Origin: Dimargaris cristalligena
Lineage: Eukaryota > Kickxellomycota > Dimargaritomycetes > Dimargaritales > Dimargaritaceae
Assembly: GCA_027576995.1 (NCBI GenBank)
Contig: JANBQC010000141.1
Location: forward strand, 1-52,305
Length of the DNA: 52,305 nt
Direction: 5' to 3'
The translations under genes and the position numbers were made by a program. The notes under the pieces were generated by a model. It was not told where the DNA came from, searched no databases, and worked only from the letters and a program-made list of their open reading frames with translations. Shown piece by piece: positions 1-10,638 of the stretch (position 1 is the first letter of the stretch; every line of letters starts with the position of its first letter).

Positions 1-212
1 TTATCTGGGAACTCCCTTCCCTTTCCCTCTGCTTAGTCATCCAATATTCTGGGACTTTCTCTCCCTTTCTCTATTATCCATCTATCTTTTCATTTAGGCT
101 TCCTCTTTCAAGTATAAATACTCCCCCTTGCTGCCACCTCTTGGAACAGCAAGCCTATTATCACCTTTCCCTTTTATCACCTACCTTTTCAAATAAAGTT
201 CAGTTCTTTACA
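1..212 (-). mobile_element. LTR-like element X, terminal part (reverse orientation, cut by window edge)
   Basis: Read on the minus strand, the stretch starts TGTAAAGAACTGAAC at 212 and continues with a segment (about 200 down to 160) that recurs on the plus strand at the right edge of the window (52229-52305). A TG start and lack of coding capacity fit an LTR terminus. It sits directly inside a Y-type element, interrupting it after the sequence ATATAGGG. No reverse transcriptase or integrase reading frame is visible, so the class is inferred. Confidence 0.55.
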
Positions 213-634
213 CCCTATATCATATAACCCTTCCCCTCCCAGACTCTACCTCTTCATACCAATTACTCAGGTGCTGATCCAAAGACTCTTCCAGTTACCA
301 TTAAAGTCTTCCAGATACTAACAGCTATCTGGTTGGCCTATTTCACCTTACCCTAGTCTTAGTAATAACCTTCCCCTGGAACCTCCCTCTGGAGTTATCC
401 CCACATTTATCTAATAAGCCCTACATATACCCATCCCCCTCTTATCACTAGTAAGTATACTTCCTGTATGTCCCTTACATATACATTACTACTAGCCATT
501 ATTAGTTAGTACTGTGACCTGACATCTGCTGATAGTGAACCACTTAGTTAAGCCTAAGCCATACCTACCTTTAGAAGCTTATCCTTGGGACTTCTAATCA
601 AAGTATAGTTAACTTAGTTGGTAAGATATAATTA
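213..634 (-). mobile_element. Element Y copy 1, partial (solo-LTR-like, reverse orientation)
   Basis: The reverse complement aligns throughout with 17640-18220 and 50874-51450. Shared landmarks include AAGGATA(A/G)GCTTCTAA, AAGAGTCTT and TTATAT(A/G)ATATAGGG. It is cut off at 212 by the X element, so it lacks the last ~130 bases seen in the other two copies. It has no coding capacity. Divergence between copies is substantial, suggesting old insertions. Confidence 0.7.
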
Positions 635-1319
635 AATATCAATTAATAAGTAAGTATTGACTATTCTTAGCAGGGTAAGGCTTTATAATATTCATAAAGA
701 ATCCAGCATGGCTACTCAGGGTGCCCCTAATTAGGCATATATCCTCTTAAAGAAAATTAGTAAGAATGGAAGGAGTATTTTTTTTTTAATAAAAAAAAAC
801 TCATTCTTAACAATTTATTTAAAACCCTTGGCACAATTACTCAAGAGTCTATTAACATATATAACTAGGTTATTTTATGATTGGTTGCATTACTACTACT
901 TAATAAACTATGTAAAACGATTTTTTCAAACTGTGAATTAGGGATAGGGGGTACCATATGGCTAGGTGTACTATGTACCCATGACACCAGGGCTACAATT
1001 GCAGTGTGTGAATGGGATCCAATCAAATGAGCTACTGGCCAACTTAGTCTGGCTGCTGTACAAGGTGTGCCCCCCCCCCTCAAATGCCTGAACCATTGTT
1101 GAAAAGGGCCATTTATGACCAACACAGCAGATTAAACTGTGTTACACACCTTTGCATATAGAACCCACCCTGTTGTATAAAAATGGCATACCCTTTTTGA
1201 CAATGAGCCTGACATCCATCCACCATATAACTACATCCACATTTCTTAACCTATTTATTCAGAAACCTGTGGGTTCCAATATTCTTATAGATACGGCACT
1301 ATTTTAGGTATATTGGTAT
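635..1319. other. AT-rich gap without a recognisable gene
   Basis: The stretch has A and T homopolymers near 776-800 and a C tract near 1068-1080. Six-frame reading shows only short frames without motifs. No RNA gene is recognised. Confidence 0.6.
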
Positions 1320-1471
1320 AGAATATGTGAAAGAAAAAACACGGACCTACTGTCTGAATACTAGATAATCTATCAATAACGGAAAATTCCCCCTGGACCC
1401 CACTCTACTTCGAGTGATACTAATAATAGAGCTAATACCGGCTGCAAAGCATTGTTGACCGCAGTGTCTAA

Positions 1472-2448
1472 TTAGACGGACAGTTCACGGATACGCTTCG
1501 GGAGCTCAGCAAAGTAGAACTCCATTATTTTATTCACGTCGACCTTAGCCGCGGCAGTCAACCTTTGGGACTCCGACTCACCCGACTCATCATTCCAGCT
1601 GGAACCGGGTCTAAAATTATAATCATCATCCAACGACGCACTCATTTCCTGATCGGCGACCTCGGCATAACTCGGTAGACGGTCTCCGTCTTCGGAATGG
1701 TCGATACGCTCATCATAACCGGGCGAGTCAGCCGAGTACTCGTCCGCCGGGGCATCCGAAATGTCGGATCCCCAATTGGCATAGTACTCGACGCCGGGTA
1801 GATGAGAGCCATGTGCGCCATACATCTCCTCAACGAAGGCTTGGATGGTCGGGTCCTTCAAAAAATCCACATAGTTTTGGTCCTTAACTTCTTCCTGCAG
1901 GGTGGATTGGACCGATTGAATAAAGGCATTGGCCTGCTCGGGATCTTTGGCATAACAGTCCGCGAGAGGGTTGCCCGAATGCTTCAAAAAACTCCGCAAT
2001 GACCTAAGCTTAACCTGGGGCTTCGGCTCAATGTTCAGATAAGCCTGGATATCGGCCCCGAGGATTTTTTTAATGGCCGCACTGGGGTCGGTCTTCAATT
2101 GATACTCAGCCTTTTTAATCGCTTTACACCCACCACCCTGATAATAAAAAAAAAAAGAGTAATTTAACCATACCATGCCCGTCCGTAAAGATGTATATAT
2201 ATACACACACATATATATCTTAAAGTAGAATTAGTAACGGGGGTTTTATGGCCATTCGGCTATTCCGGAACGAGGCCACTCATACCCGTTCCCTACTATT
2301 TTCGTCGGAACAATAGGGCACTCTTTTAGCCATTACATATGTTCAATACTACACCATGACTTACGAAGAGACTGGGGCCGGCTAGGGTCGATCTCGCCAG
2401 AATGGCGGTGAGCAGCAGAAACGTGGCTGCAGAAGGTCGAGTCAGCAT
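1472..2448 (-). CDS. Small secreted protein A (249 aa, two exons), paralogue of secreted protein B
   Basis: Exon 1 is 2448-2365 and exon 2 is 2137-1472. The intron (2364-2138) has a GTAAGT donor, an ATTATCAG acceptor and phase 0. Exon 1 encodes 28 residues with a typical signal peptide (MLTRPS, hydrophobic FLLLTAIL, small residues STLAG before cleavage). The mature part is acidic and hydrophilic in its C-terminal half, with conserved blocks EYQLKT, QAYLNIEPK, ADCYA, FIQSV and QNYVDFLKDP. I recognise no known domain. An in-frame ATG at 2649 would extend the N-terminus, but the paralogue has no matching ATG, so the ATG at 2448 is preferred. Length and exon sizes (84 and 666 bases) are identical to gene B. 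A role outside the cell is inferred from the signal peptide only. Confidence 0.8.
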
Positions 2449-2669
2449 ACTGATAGGACGTTGGGCGGGAAAAAATGTAGAAGTCGAGAAAAGCCCGATA
2501 AATTCGATATATATGCAACAATGTGCTAATAACCACGGAAATCGATAGGTAGGGCCCCAAAAAGCGAAGAATTGGGGAAGGGGGTTAGATAGTAAGATAG
2601 TTTTATAATAGAAATAATAGAAAAATAGGAAGCAACTGATGCGGGACATGGTATGGGCTGGGAGATTGG

Positions 2670-2681
2670 CTTATATAAAGA
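2670..2681 (-). promoter_or_regulatory. TATA box of secreted gene A
   Basis: Minus-strand TATATAAGCCA about 225 bases before the start codon. It is conserved at the matching place before gene B (19025), although much of the DNA around it has diverged. Confidence 0.5.
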
Positions 2682-3360
2682 TGGCGGCTCGTACAAACCA
2701 GGATATGTGGCGACTGGCACTATGGGCAAGATGAATGGGAGGGGAGGGGGGAGGGGGACTCGCATCCCTCTAGAATTGATTGGGGCAAAACTGCTCTATA
2801 TTCTTGGCCAGAATAACTGACTAGCGGGGGCCCAGATATCATCAACGTAATGGTAAGTTATCATCCCCTCCTCCTTTCTATAAGTCTCTACTACCCGATC
2901 TATTGGCCAGATGTCCCCGACTCCGAATTCGCACAAAGCCTGTATTGTGTCGCAGACTGTTCCTTCTCCATTGGCCCAATTTTATACAAGTACATACAGC
3001 CTCCTCCGGTATAATTACTCTAACTAGCTTACCCTTTTTGCTACTCGCTGCGGAACTCGAAGGGGGTCTATCCCTTGGCCACCAATGCCGTTCACCAACC
3101 CGTGAGTAATGGTCTTAAAATGGTCCCTCAAGTCCAGCGACCAAGGGGTTAGGAAAGGGAATAACTGGAGGCTTGTCGATCGGGCCCCCGAAATTAGAAA
3201 TTTGAGGAGATACGTAATAGGGGGTAAAGAAAGAGGCGAACATTTGTGGGTTTATGTCCTATCAAAATCTATGCCAAAGACCCATACATACCATGAAACC
3301 ACAATCAACAACTGCCCTGTTCTTATTCCAAGCTTAAGCATCCCCCCCCTCGGGTCATTA

Positions 3361-4133
3361 TGAATTGGCAAGAAATGGGCGATTCCCCAACCCCCTAACG
3401 GTCTAACTAACTTTGTATGTTTTATTATCAATACACATTATCTTATTTTAACTCCATTTAATGATTCTACCAAGATGCCCCCGATGCTGCTCGGCTATCA
3501 AAATGGCGCTGAATGGGGAAGTGGGAGCTACCATTTCATTTATTTATATTTTTTAAAATAGAAAAATAAGATACATTTCAACTATTTGGCTAATACATGC
3601 CTGGCGTCGCATCTCTTTCCGCTTATAGCATCCCGTTTCCTCTTTCCATTAATTTTTAAATACCCGAATTTAAATTTCGAAGATTAGCCAGTACGGGTAA
3701 CCTTCCCGAGTTCATCCATCCACTCAACAAGGCATACTGGATAACTAAAGGGGTGGTAGGGTCCAACTCCAAAAGCATTCTCTTCATCTCACTCGTATAC
3801 CCTTTTATCTAACTATGGAAAAATGGATATGCTCCCTTTTCACACTTCCTATTTTTATATTATCATTATTTTAAAAATGATAACCCCGTAGACAGCGTGC
3901 GGGTAAGTGGGGTTAGTATTTTGAACCCCCCCCCCCCCTTGAGTCAGGCACAGTGGAATGGTCACACATCGGCTTCCTCCATATACCAATCATCGAGTCT
4001 TGTTCTTCCCCTCTTTACTGTCCATAGAACGCCTTCCCTTCTCTTATTTATATAATTCCATTCGATTAAATACCACTTGCCTATCTTTTTTTTTTACAGC
4101 CAAATGGAACTCAATAGCGCCCTAAAACCATAT
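3361..4133. other. Gap without a recognisable gene
   Basis: AT-rich sequence with a C homopolymer at about 3925-3938 and a T tract at 4087-4095. There is no supported coding or RNA gene. Confidence 0.55.
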
Positions 4134-4431
4134 GGGAGTAGTTCAGCGAGGCTGTATAACGAAAGATCCATTTGGATGAAATTCGGCCCAGCTATATATG
4201 GGTTTGCATTATACGTGTATGGGAAAATATATGGGAAATGTATTTTTAACTAGTAATATTGGCCGAATCCAATGGATTTTTTGTTATACAGCTTGGATGA
4301 ACTTCTCCCATTTGATGAGGCAAATACTACTGGTTGAAAATAAACATCCCACCGATTTTCCCATACACGTATCAGTTAAACCCTTATACAGCCAAGCTGA
4401 ACTTCACCCATATTGTTATAGCAGGGTTTAA
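4134..4431. repeat. Foldback repeat, family Z copy 1
   Basis: The left arm 4134-4188 pairs imperfectly with the right arm 4261-4309; both contain GTTATACAGC and GAACT(A/T)CTCCC when read on one strand. A second nested inverted pair is ATACGTGTATGGGAAAAT near 4210 against ATTTTCCCATACACGTAT near 4356. The right half (4310-4425) recurs at 51865-51970. The structure suggests a MITE or other foldback element. It carries no coding sequence. Confidence 0.65.
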
Positions 4432-5053
4432 CAATATTACGGATAGTTGAATTTGGGACATAGGTCATGGCCCATAGGAAGGCCAAAACCGCACAATATT
4501 AAAAATGGGCCTGTAAAATCTCACCGCCTCCCCCTGTCGCAAAGTAGCCTAGTAAATAGAGGCATTCGTACCAACCACAATGCAGACAAACTCCGATGTG
4601 TCAGTCGATATAGGATAGATTCAATCCAACTGTGTAACAAAAAAGCCGATTGAAGTCATAGATACTAACGGCCAATAATGGTTTTACATCCTATTCCCCA
4701 CTTACAGTTCGCTCCAAATCCTAAACTGCTCTATCGAATTTTACCCATACGTAATGGTACCATCATTGAAAAAAAAGACATTTATTATTTTTATTTATTG
4801 TATGCTTTAATGCGGCGTGAAATTCCGCAACTTGTATTGAAGCCCATATTTAGTCAGTCAAATTTAGACGTAATTCAGAGTTATAATCAGGGGCAACTCA
4901 AAGGAAAAGAGATGTTACATATGAAGATGGGGGTGGGTGGGTGGAGGTAGAAAATGTAGGCAACGTTCATTGGTTTCATCTACCTATAACCATCCATAAC
5001 AAGACCAAACGCAATCACCAACGACTTCAACTATCCGTTTTCGCCCTCGCCCT
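4432..5053. other. Gap downstream of the HECT ligase gene
   Basis: Only short frames without motifs are present. The stretch must include the 3' untranslated region of the minus-strand HECT gene. Confidence 0.5.
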
Positions 5054-8000
5054 CTAGGCCAACCCAAACCCTTGGGTATTCTCAATAGCCGTTATCAAAC
5101 GCTCTCGCATCCGATCCTTCGATTTATAATCGGGCAGTAACAAGCGTCCAAAACAGGTTTGGGCGGTCGGCAAACGTTCACTATCGGGTCCGTTCTTTTG
5201 AATGACGAACGTGACTTGACTGAACCCCCCCACGGGGAGGCGATCATTAGCCGTAACGAAAATGAGGAGTTGGTTTTTCTGTTCAGGGGATAAACTGTGG
5301 GCGATTTTCCAGAACCGGCGAATGGTGGGGTGGTGCGGGTGGTACCCGTTATCGTAGGCCGCGTGGCGTTCGAGGTCGCGGAAATCGAGGTCGTAGTTAT
5401 AGGGTTGGCCGCTCATGAGCATTTCGAGGTCGCTGACCGGGGAACTTCCGAACGCCCGGAGCGCCATCGGGTCGAGAATCCGGTGGAAACCGCGTCGGAG
5501 GGCGGCGAATTGCCAAGCGACGGAGCCGTTGAGGAGATAGTCCACATAACGGTCGACAAAGGCCCGTCGGTTGGCGGCAGTGACGGGAAGGGTGTCGCCG
5601 TTGGGGAACAGGGGTAGCGTGCGAACCCGGCCGGGCTGGGGACCACTTCCCGAACACTGCACCGAAATTTCAAAGGTATGGCCAAAGACTTCCGCCACGC
5701 CCGCCGAGACTCCATTGACATTATTGTCATCATCGCCGTCATCATCATCGTCGCTACTACCAGACTCTTCGGCCCAGTTGAGCAGCATCTGAAATCCGTG
5801 GTCTAAAGCTGGAAATACGGTTCGCAAATCCGATAAATCCGCGGGCAGTCCCAGTAATTTCTTGTAAAAGACGGGGGGGAAGGGTAAGGCCAACTGAACG
5901 CCGTTATAAAGGGCAAGTCCCAAGATGGTCCCTAACATTTCTAACGTATGCGTTTCGTTCCCGGCCACCGTTTCGTCCACGGTGTCATCTACGTCGGCAC
6001 CCAGTCCCTTACCATGCGAACCCGGGGGCGGGTTATGGACAGTATCCCCTCGCAGCCAAAACAGCCGCGTCTCGGGATTTTCTTCCCAGTACCGGGCACA
6101 CGGCTGGAAATCCCGGAGCAGACCGACGAGCATATCGCGCATCCATTCTTTTTGGAGCCCGCCCTGATCCACGCCCATTTCCCAACTTTCGACGAAGCGC
6201 ACCTTGAGCGGCTGCCGTAAATGGCGCCACTGCCGGTGTAGTTGGACCAGCGAATCCTGGACCAAATGGGACCGGCGCGGTTCGATGACCAGATATGGGA
6301 ACGTGGCCTCACTCAGACGCATGTAAAATGTTTCGTCGGGGTTCTCGACGGGGAGGGGATTGGTATGCAGCAGGTACAGCTGATACAAATCTTCGAGGGG
6401 GTGGGAAAAGCGGACGTACTGGGCGCACATGCGGTAATTAAAGATGGACCGCTCGTACTGGAGGTGCATTTCGGCGAGGGTGTTCTCCCGGAATACTTTG
6501 ACTTTGGCCTCCAGGGTGAGTAGAAAAGGGTAGTCCAGGATGGTGAACTGGTTGAGTTGGTGGAGGCATTTCTGGGCGTACCGGATTCGGCTACTCTCCA
6601 AACGACCGTAAATCCGGCGCCAGGTTTGGACCTCTTGGGCCATGTTGAGAACCCGGCAGAGTTCTTCACAGGCAAACCAGTCGGGCTTGAACCACGGTGA
6701 TGAAGGTTGGGGGGTGGGGGGTGAACTACCGCTTTGGGCGATGCGGGAACGACGGGCCAAATCGATTTGATAGGGACAGGGGGTCCCGCCACTGGCCGCC
6801 GAGCCTAATCCTCGATGGCCCGACAACGCCTGGCTGACGTTCCACCACACGGTAAGTAAATCCAGGGCCTGCTTAGTACCTACGTCCACCCGGTGGGGGT
6901 ATTCCGGGTAAAAGGACATCAGCCGGCTCATCGTGTAGGTGTTGAGGATACCGATGTGGGCCCGCACTAAATGGGAGGGATCGGCACTCGGGTGGACAGC
7001 TGTCCGACGGGCTGTCGTAGGTGGAGTGAGTGTACCCAGGTGACCTCCACCACCTCCTGCTGTGGAAGCGCGGGCGGGTGAGGGGTGTTGCTGGTGGTTG
7101 TGGTAATGGTGATGGTGCTGGTAATTATGATAAAGGTAGTTGGGATGGTGGTCGCCCATCCCTCCCCCCATTGGCGCCAAATAACTGGTATTAAAACTAG
7201 TATCCGCCCCCATGAGTAAGGGTAGCGCATTGGGGACATCGATTCCGGCCTGGGCGAAAGAATGGAACACCTCGAGGGCAGCAAAGTCTTCAGTCATTTG
7301 GGGTTCGTGCTCGTGGGCCAGGGCCATGTGGGCCTCGCTGAGACTATCCAGACTCGCGGAGGAACCGCTGGGTCGCTGGAAATGGTACACCGATTCTGGG
7401 CCGGAATTGCTCCCGATGAGCATGGCGTAGATATCCAGGGCACTGAGATTTCCATCCGCAGGTATTAGAGGAGTGAAATTCCGGCTCGTTACCTTAACGG
7501 ACTTTAGGAGGATGGTGGCGGAAACCAGACGCTCCAGGTGTTTCGGGTGGGAAGGGACGAAGTACTCCTTTTGAATTTGGGTGCTGTTCGATGGGGCCAC
7601 CATTAGAGGGCACTGCCAAAGAATGAGAATGGCACTTATGAGAGTCATCAGCTGACCGGGAGCGCTATTTATGTCAGTCTCGGTGTCAGTGTCGGTGTCG
7701 GCATGAGAAGTACCAAGTATTTTCAATTTATCGAGGTCCACGGGATGGCTGTCCTGGGCCAAAGTGCGCAGGTCTACTTCAATGTCGGCTAACAGAGAGG
7801 CCATGGCACCCGCCCACGCTTGATCAACGGCCCGATTTCCCATCTCCCCGAGCATGCCGAATACCTTGCGCAGACGTATGACATTGATATGGCTATGGAA
7901 AGTGTCCGCTACGATGGCCGCGTTTTCCAAGTCCAGGGGCGACGAACGGTTGGGTTTTTCGGCCGTGCCCATGGTCAACCCAGTTGGGGTACCGGTCAGC

Positions 8001-10638
8001 CCATACACCAGGCGGGGATAGGACGAAAAGATATAGGTCACTGTGTTCTCCAATAGGCTCAATTCGGACCGGATGGGACCGTACTGGAGCCCGCCGATAC
8101 GGCCGATGCGGCTGATTTCTTCGAACCGGCCGATGCTGGAGCCGGACCGCATCATCCACGGGTAGCTCTTCCCAGCCAACGAGCCGGTGTGGCCCAGGGC
8201 CGGTGGGGATAGATGCGGATGGTCCATGGAGGGGCGCCCTTGGAACCGGGAGGGGGTTTCGAGCAGTTCGTTGTGGGAGGACAGGGCCCAGGGTTGAACG
8301 AGGGCGCGGGCCATTGGGGGCCGGGTTTCTGGATCCAGAGTCACTAAAGGAAGGGAGATGTTCGGTGGTACAATACAATGGCAGCAGGTGGTAAATGATT
8401 GAAATGGTTAGATACGGATGGACCATGGGTAGACACAACACAACAACTGGTGAAACGAGTGCCAACCATGGCAAACAATCTACTGCATAATCCCCATGGC
8501 ATGCATGGCACTAAAGGCTAGCCTATCGATGTTTAGAATACAAGATAAACACACGGCGATGGACGTAACTGAATATGGCTCTTGCTACTGCTCATCACAA
8601 AGCTGCGATGATGGGTGACTTATGAAAATATCCCATGAAGATAAATACCCAGAGGGCCCCCCAATCCCACTCCCACTGTCAAGGGAAGAAATGTTAGTCC
8701 GCTAAGGTACGGCTGTAACGTCACACTGTCAATACAATGGGCGTGGGCGGATTCTGGCTTGGGGGGTTTTTTTTGGGGGAGGGGGGGGTGGGCACACATA
8801 GACATGTGACCCACACACAGCACCCTTCCCTTTCTCTGGACTATTCTTTCGTTTGTTGGCAACACATCCGTCAATACCAAATAGCCCAGAATGGGAATTA
8901 GGATAGGAGGAGAGAGGGTAAATAAAACACGACAGGGCGGGGGAGGATACCGAGAAAAATAGAAAAATCTGTGGGGAAACCAATCCAACAACTTACCTGG
9001 TGACACCAACAACTCGCTGGCCGTGGGGTAAATAAAGGGAGATGCGTGGCCCACCGCGGAGTTCCCAAAGTGGTGTGAATTAGGAAGCAGCGTGCCCATG
9101 TGATCCACTGATAGGGCTACCCCGCTGCCCGAATCAAGGCGAGTCACTGCTACTTGTCCTTCTCCTTCCGGCTCCACCCTCCTGGCTTCCAGTCGCGACA
9201 GAATCAGGGTGGTCGCGGGATGGGAAACTGCAATACGGGAGCCATCGGGACTGGCCAAATTAGGGACCGCTTCATTCAATTCCCGCAGGGTGGTAAGGAC
9301 CGGGGACCCCGGGGTAGGGGGGTTGTCTAGTCCCCCCTCCAAGGCTGGTGGATCCCCCGTTATCTGACTTAGCAAGTCGCTGAGTAACTCCGCCGGACCG
9401 CAACCGGGTACGGCGGCGGCCATGGAGCTGGAACGGGAAGGGGAGGGAGAGGAAGCGCGGGATGATTCCATCGATGCGTCCGCCTCCGAAGGGCTCTCCT
9501 CGTCCCCGAACAGCCCACCGGCCGCGGAAGGCAGTAGAAACGACCGAAGTTCCACACTGGGTTCGTGCGGATCCAATAGCGCGGCCGGGTGGTCACTACT
9601 GTCCAGGAGGAGCGCATGGGCCAGGATCATGTCATCGTCAGGACTCGGGCTCCGGATAGACGAGTCGGTATTCGACTCGGACCCCGCGGAGGAGTCATCG
9701 GAGCCAATGTCCCGTAGAAGCAGGGCCAAGACCTGCGGGGTCAAGAGGGTCAGATACGGGCCCTTGGTGCCCAGCTGGTTGGTTTCCAGCATCAGCGCCA
9801 AGGCGGCCGCCCCTCCCAGACCCGCCTCGGGGTGCCGCCAAGCCGCGGGTCCGCCCATGGTTGGCGGTAGGGGCGGGAACTGCGTATGGAAGAGGGGGTG
9901 GTTAATTTGGGGGGCCATGGTCCCAAAGACCAGCCCGATGGCCTCCGTCTGTAGCAGCGCGGTGCCGAAGGATAGGGATGGGCACGGTTCGGCCGAGTCC
10001 GAGTCCGCCTCGCGGTGGCCCTCCCACGGCGGATGCAGGGACGCGGTTAGTTCTTTGGGATAGCTGCTACTAATCAGAACAGACAGAAACTGCTCCAGGT
10101 TAGCCGCTGGCCGGATCCATTGCCAAAGCGAATAGGCCCACCGGATAGCCCGGGGCCGTTTCAGGGCGGCGGTAGCGGCGAGGACTTGGGCCCAGTCGGG
10201 TTCCACCGCGTTGGCCCGGCTTTGGCTGCTTTCCTGACGACGGCGTTCCTGCTGTTGCTGTTGCCGCTGTTGTCTCCGGCGGCGGCGGCTTTCTCGAATA
10301 CCGCCCGGTACGGGTGAGCTCGGGGTGACGGGTGACGCGGCCTGCGACGGCTCGCACAGGAGTCGGCTATTCCAGCGGGTGGCCAATTGGGTAGCCAGAA
10401 CCTGGGCTAGGGCGGGAGGAAACACGGCGGAGTCGGAAGGGGACGCGGCGGAGGAGCGGTGCTCTAGTCGTCTCCGACGCGCTGTAGCACAGAAGGGCTG
10501 GCGACAACTGGGACTACCACACCCGACGGTTAACTGGTGGTAGTAAGCCCAGAGCCGTTTGGCCCAGCTGCGGGAGGAGGGAGCCACCTCCAGACTAGGA
10601 GTAGGACTTAAGCTAAGCTGAGGGGACTCTGTAGACAT
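5054..10638 (-). CDS. UBE3A-type HECT E3 ubiquitin-protein ligase with AZUL zinc finger (1643 aa)
   Basis: Exon 1 is 10638-8997 and exon 2 is 8343-5054. The 653-base intron has a GTAAGT donor and a CTTTAG acceptor, phase 1, giving a VSP/VTLDPE junction. N-terminal residues 31-57 match the AZUL domain (YYHQLTVGCGSPSC, then C50), with a later LCEP cysteine at 94; C40, C45, C50 and C94 are the likely zinc ligands. Residues ~100-560 are Ser/Pro-rich and disordered. The C-terminal ~380 residues form the HECT domain: the N-lobe has VDQGGLQKEWMRDM and the C-lobe ends with LPTAQTCFGRLLLP, in which C1611 is the catalytic thioester cysteine, then KERL-like helix and GFGLA. An acidic Asp-rich insert lies inside the HECT N-lobe. 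The enzyme accepts ubiquitin from an E2 and transfers it to substrates. Substrates are unknown. Start context is GACCATGTC. Confidence 0.93.

Larger units (their letters stand above)
1320..3360 (-). repeat. Inverted segmental duplication, copy A (~2 kb)
   Basis: The reverse complement aligns with 18330-20450 across promoter-side DNA, both exons, the intron and the 3' flank. Landmarks shared by both copies are CCAAGGGATAGACCCCC, GGCCAATAGATCGGGTAGTA, TGGGCCCCCGC, GCAGTTTTGCCCC, a TATATAAGCCA box, the intron block and GACAGTAGGT beyond the stop codon. It differs from copy B by many substitutions and small indels, so the duplication is not recent. Block ends are approximate because similarity fades. 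Confidence 0.85.

Noticed and set aside
2449..2649. N-terminal extension of secreted gene A from the ATG at 2649
   Set aside because: The paralogue has no ATG at the matching place, and the extension would bury the signal peptide.
3925..3938. C homopolymer, and similar tracts near 1068 and 14370, as possible telomere or G-quadruplex signals
   Set aside because: Single short runs without the repeated spacing of telomeric repeats or quadruplex motifs.
8620..8996. Open frame continuing past exon 1 of the HECT ligase gene
   Set aside because: A strong GTAAGT donor lies at 8996 and the phase fits exon 2. The readthrough part has no ligase homology and is interrupted by homopolymer tracts.
9422..10063. 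Plus-strand frame of 213 codons
   Set aside because: Antisense shadow of the GC-rich Ser/Pro-rich region of the HECT ligase gene.
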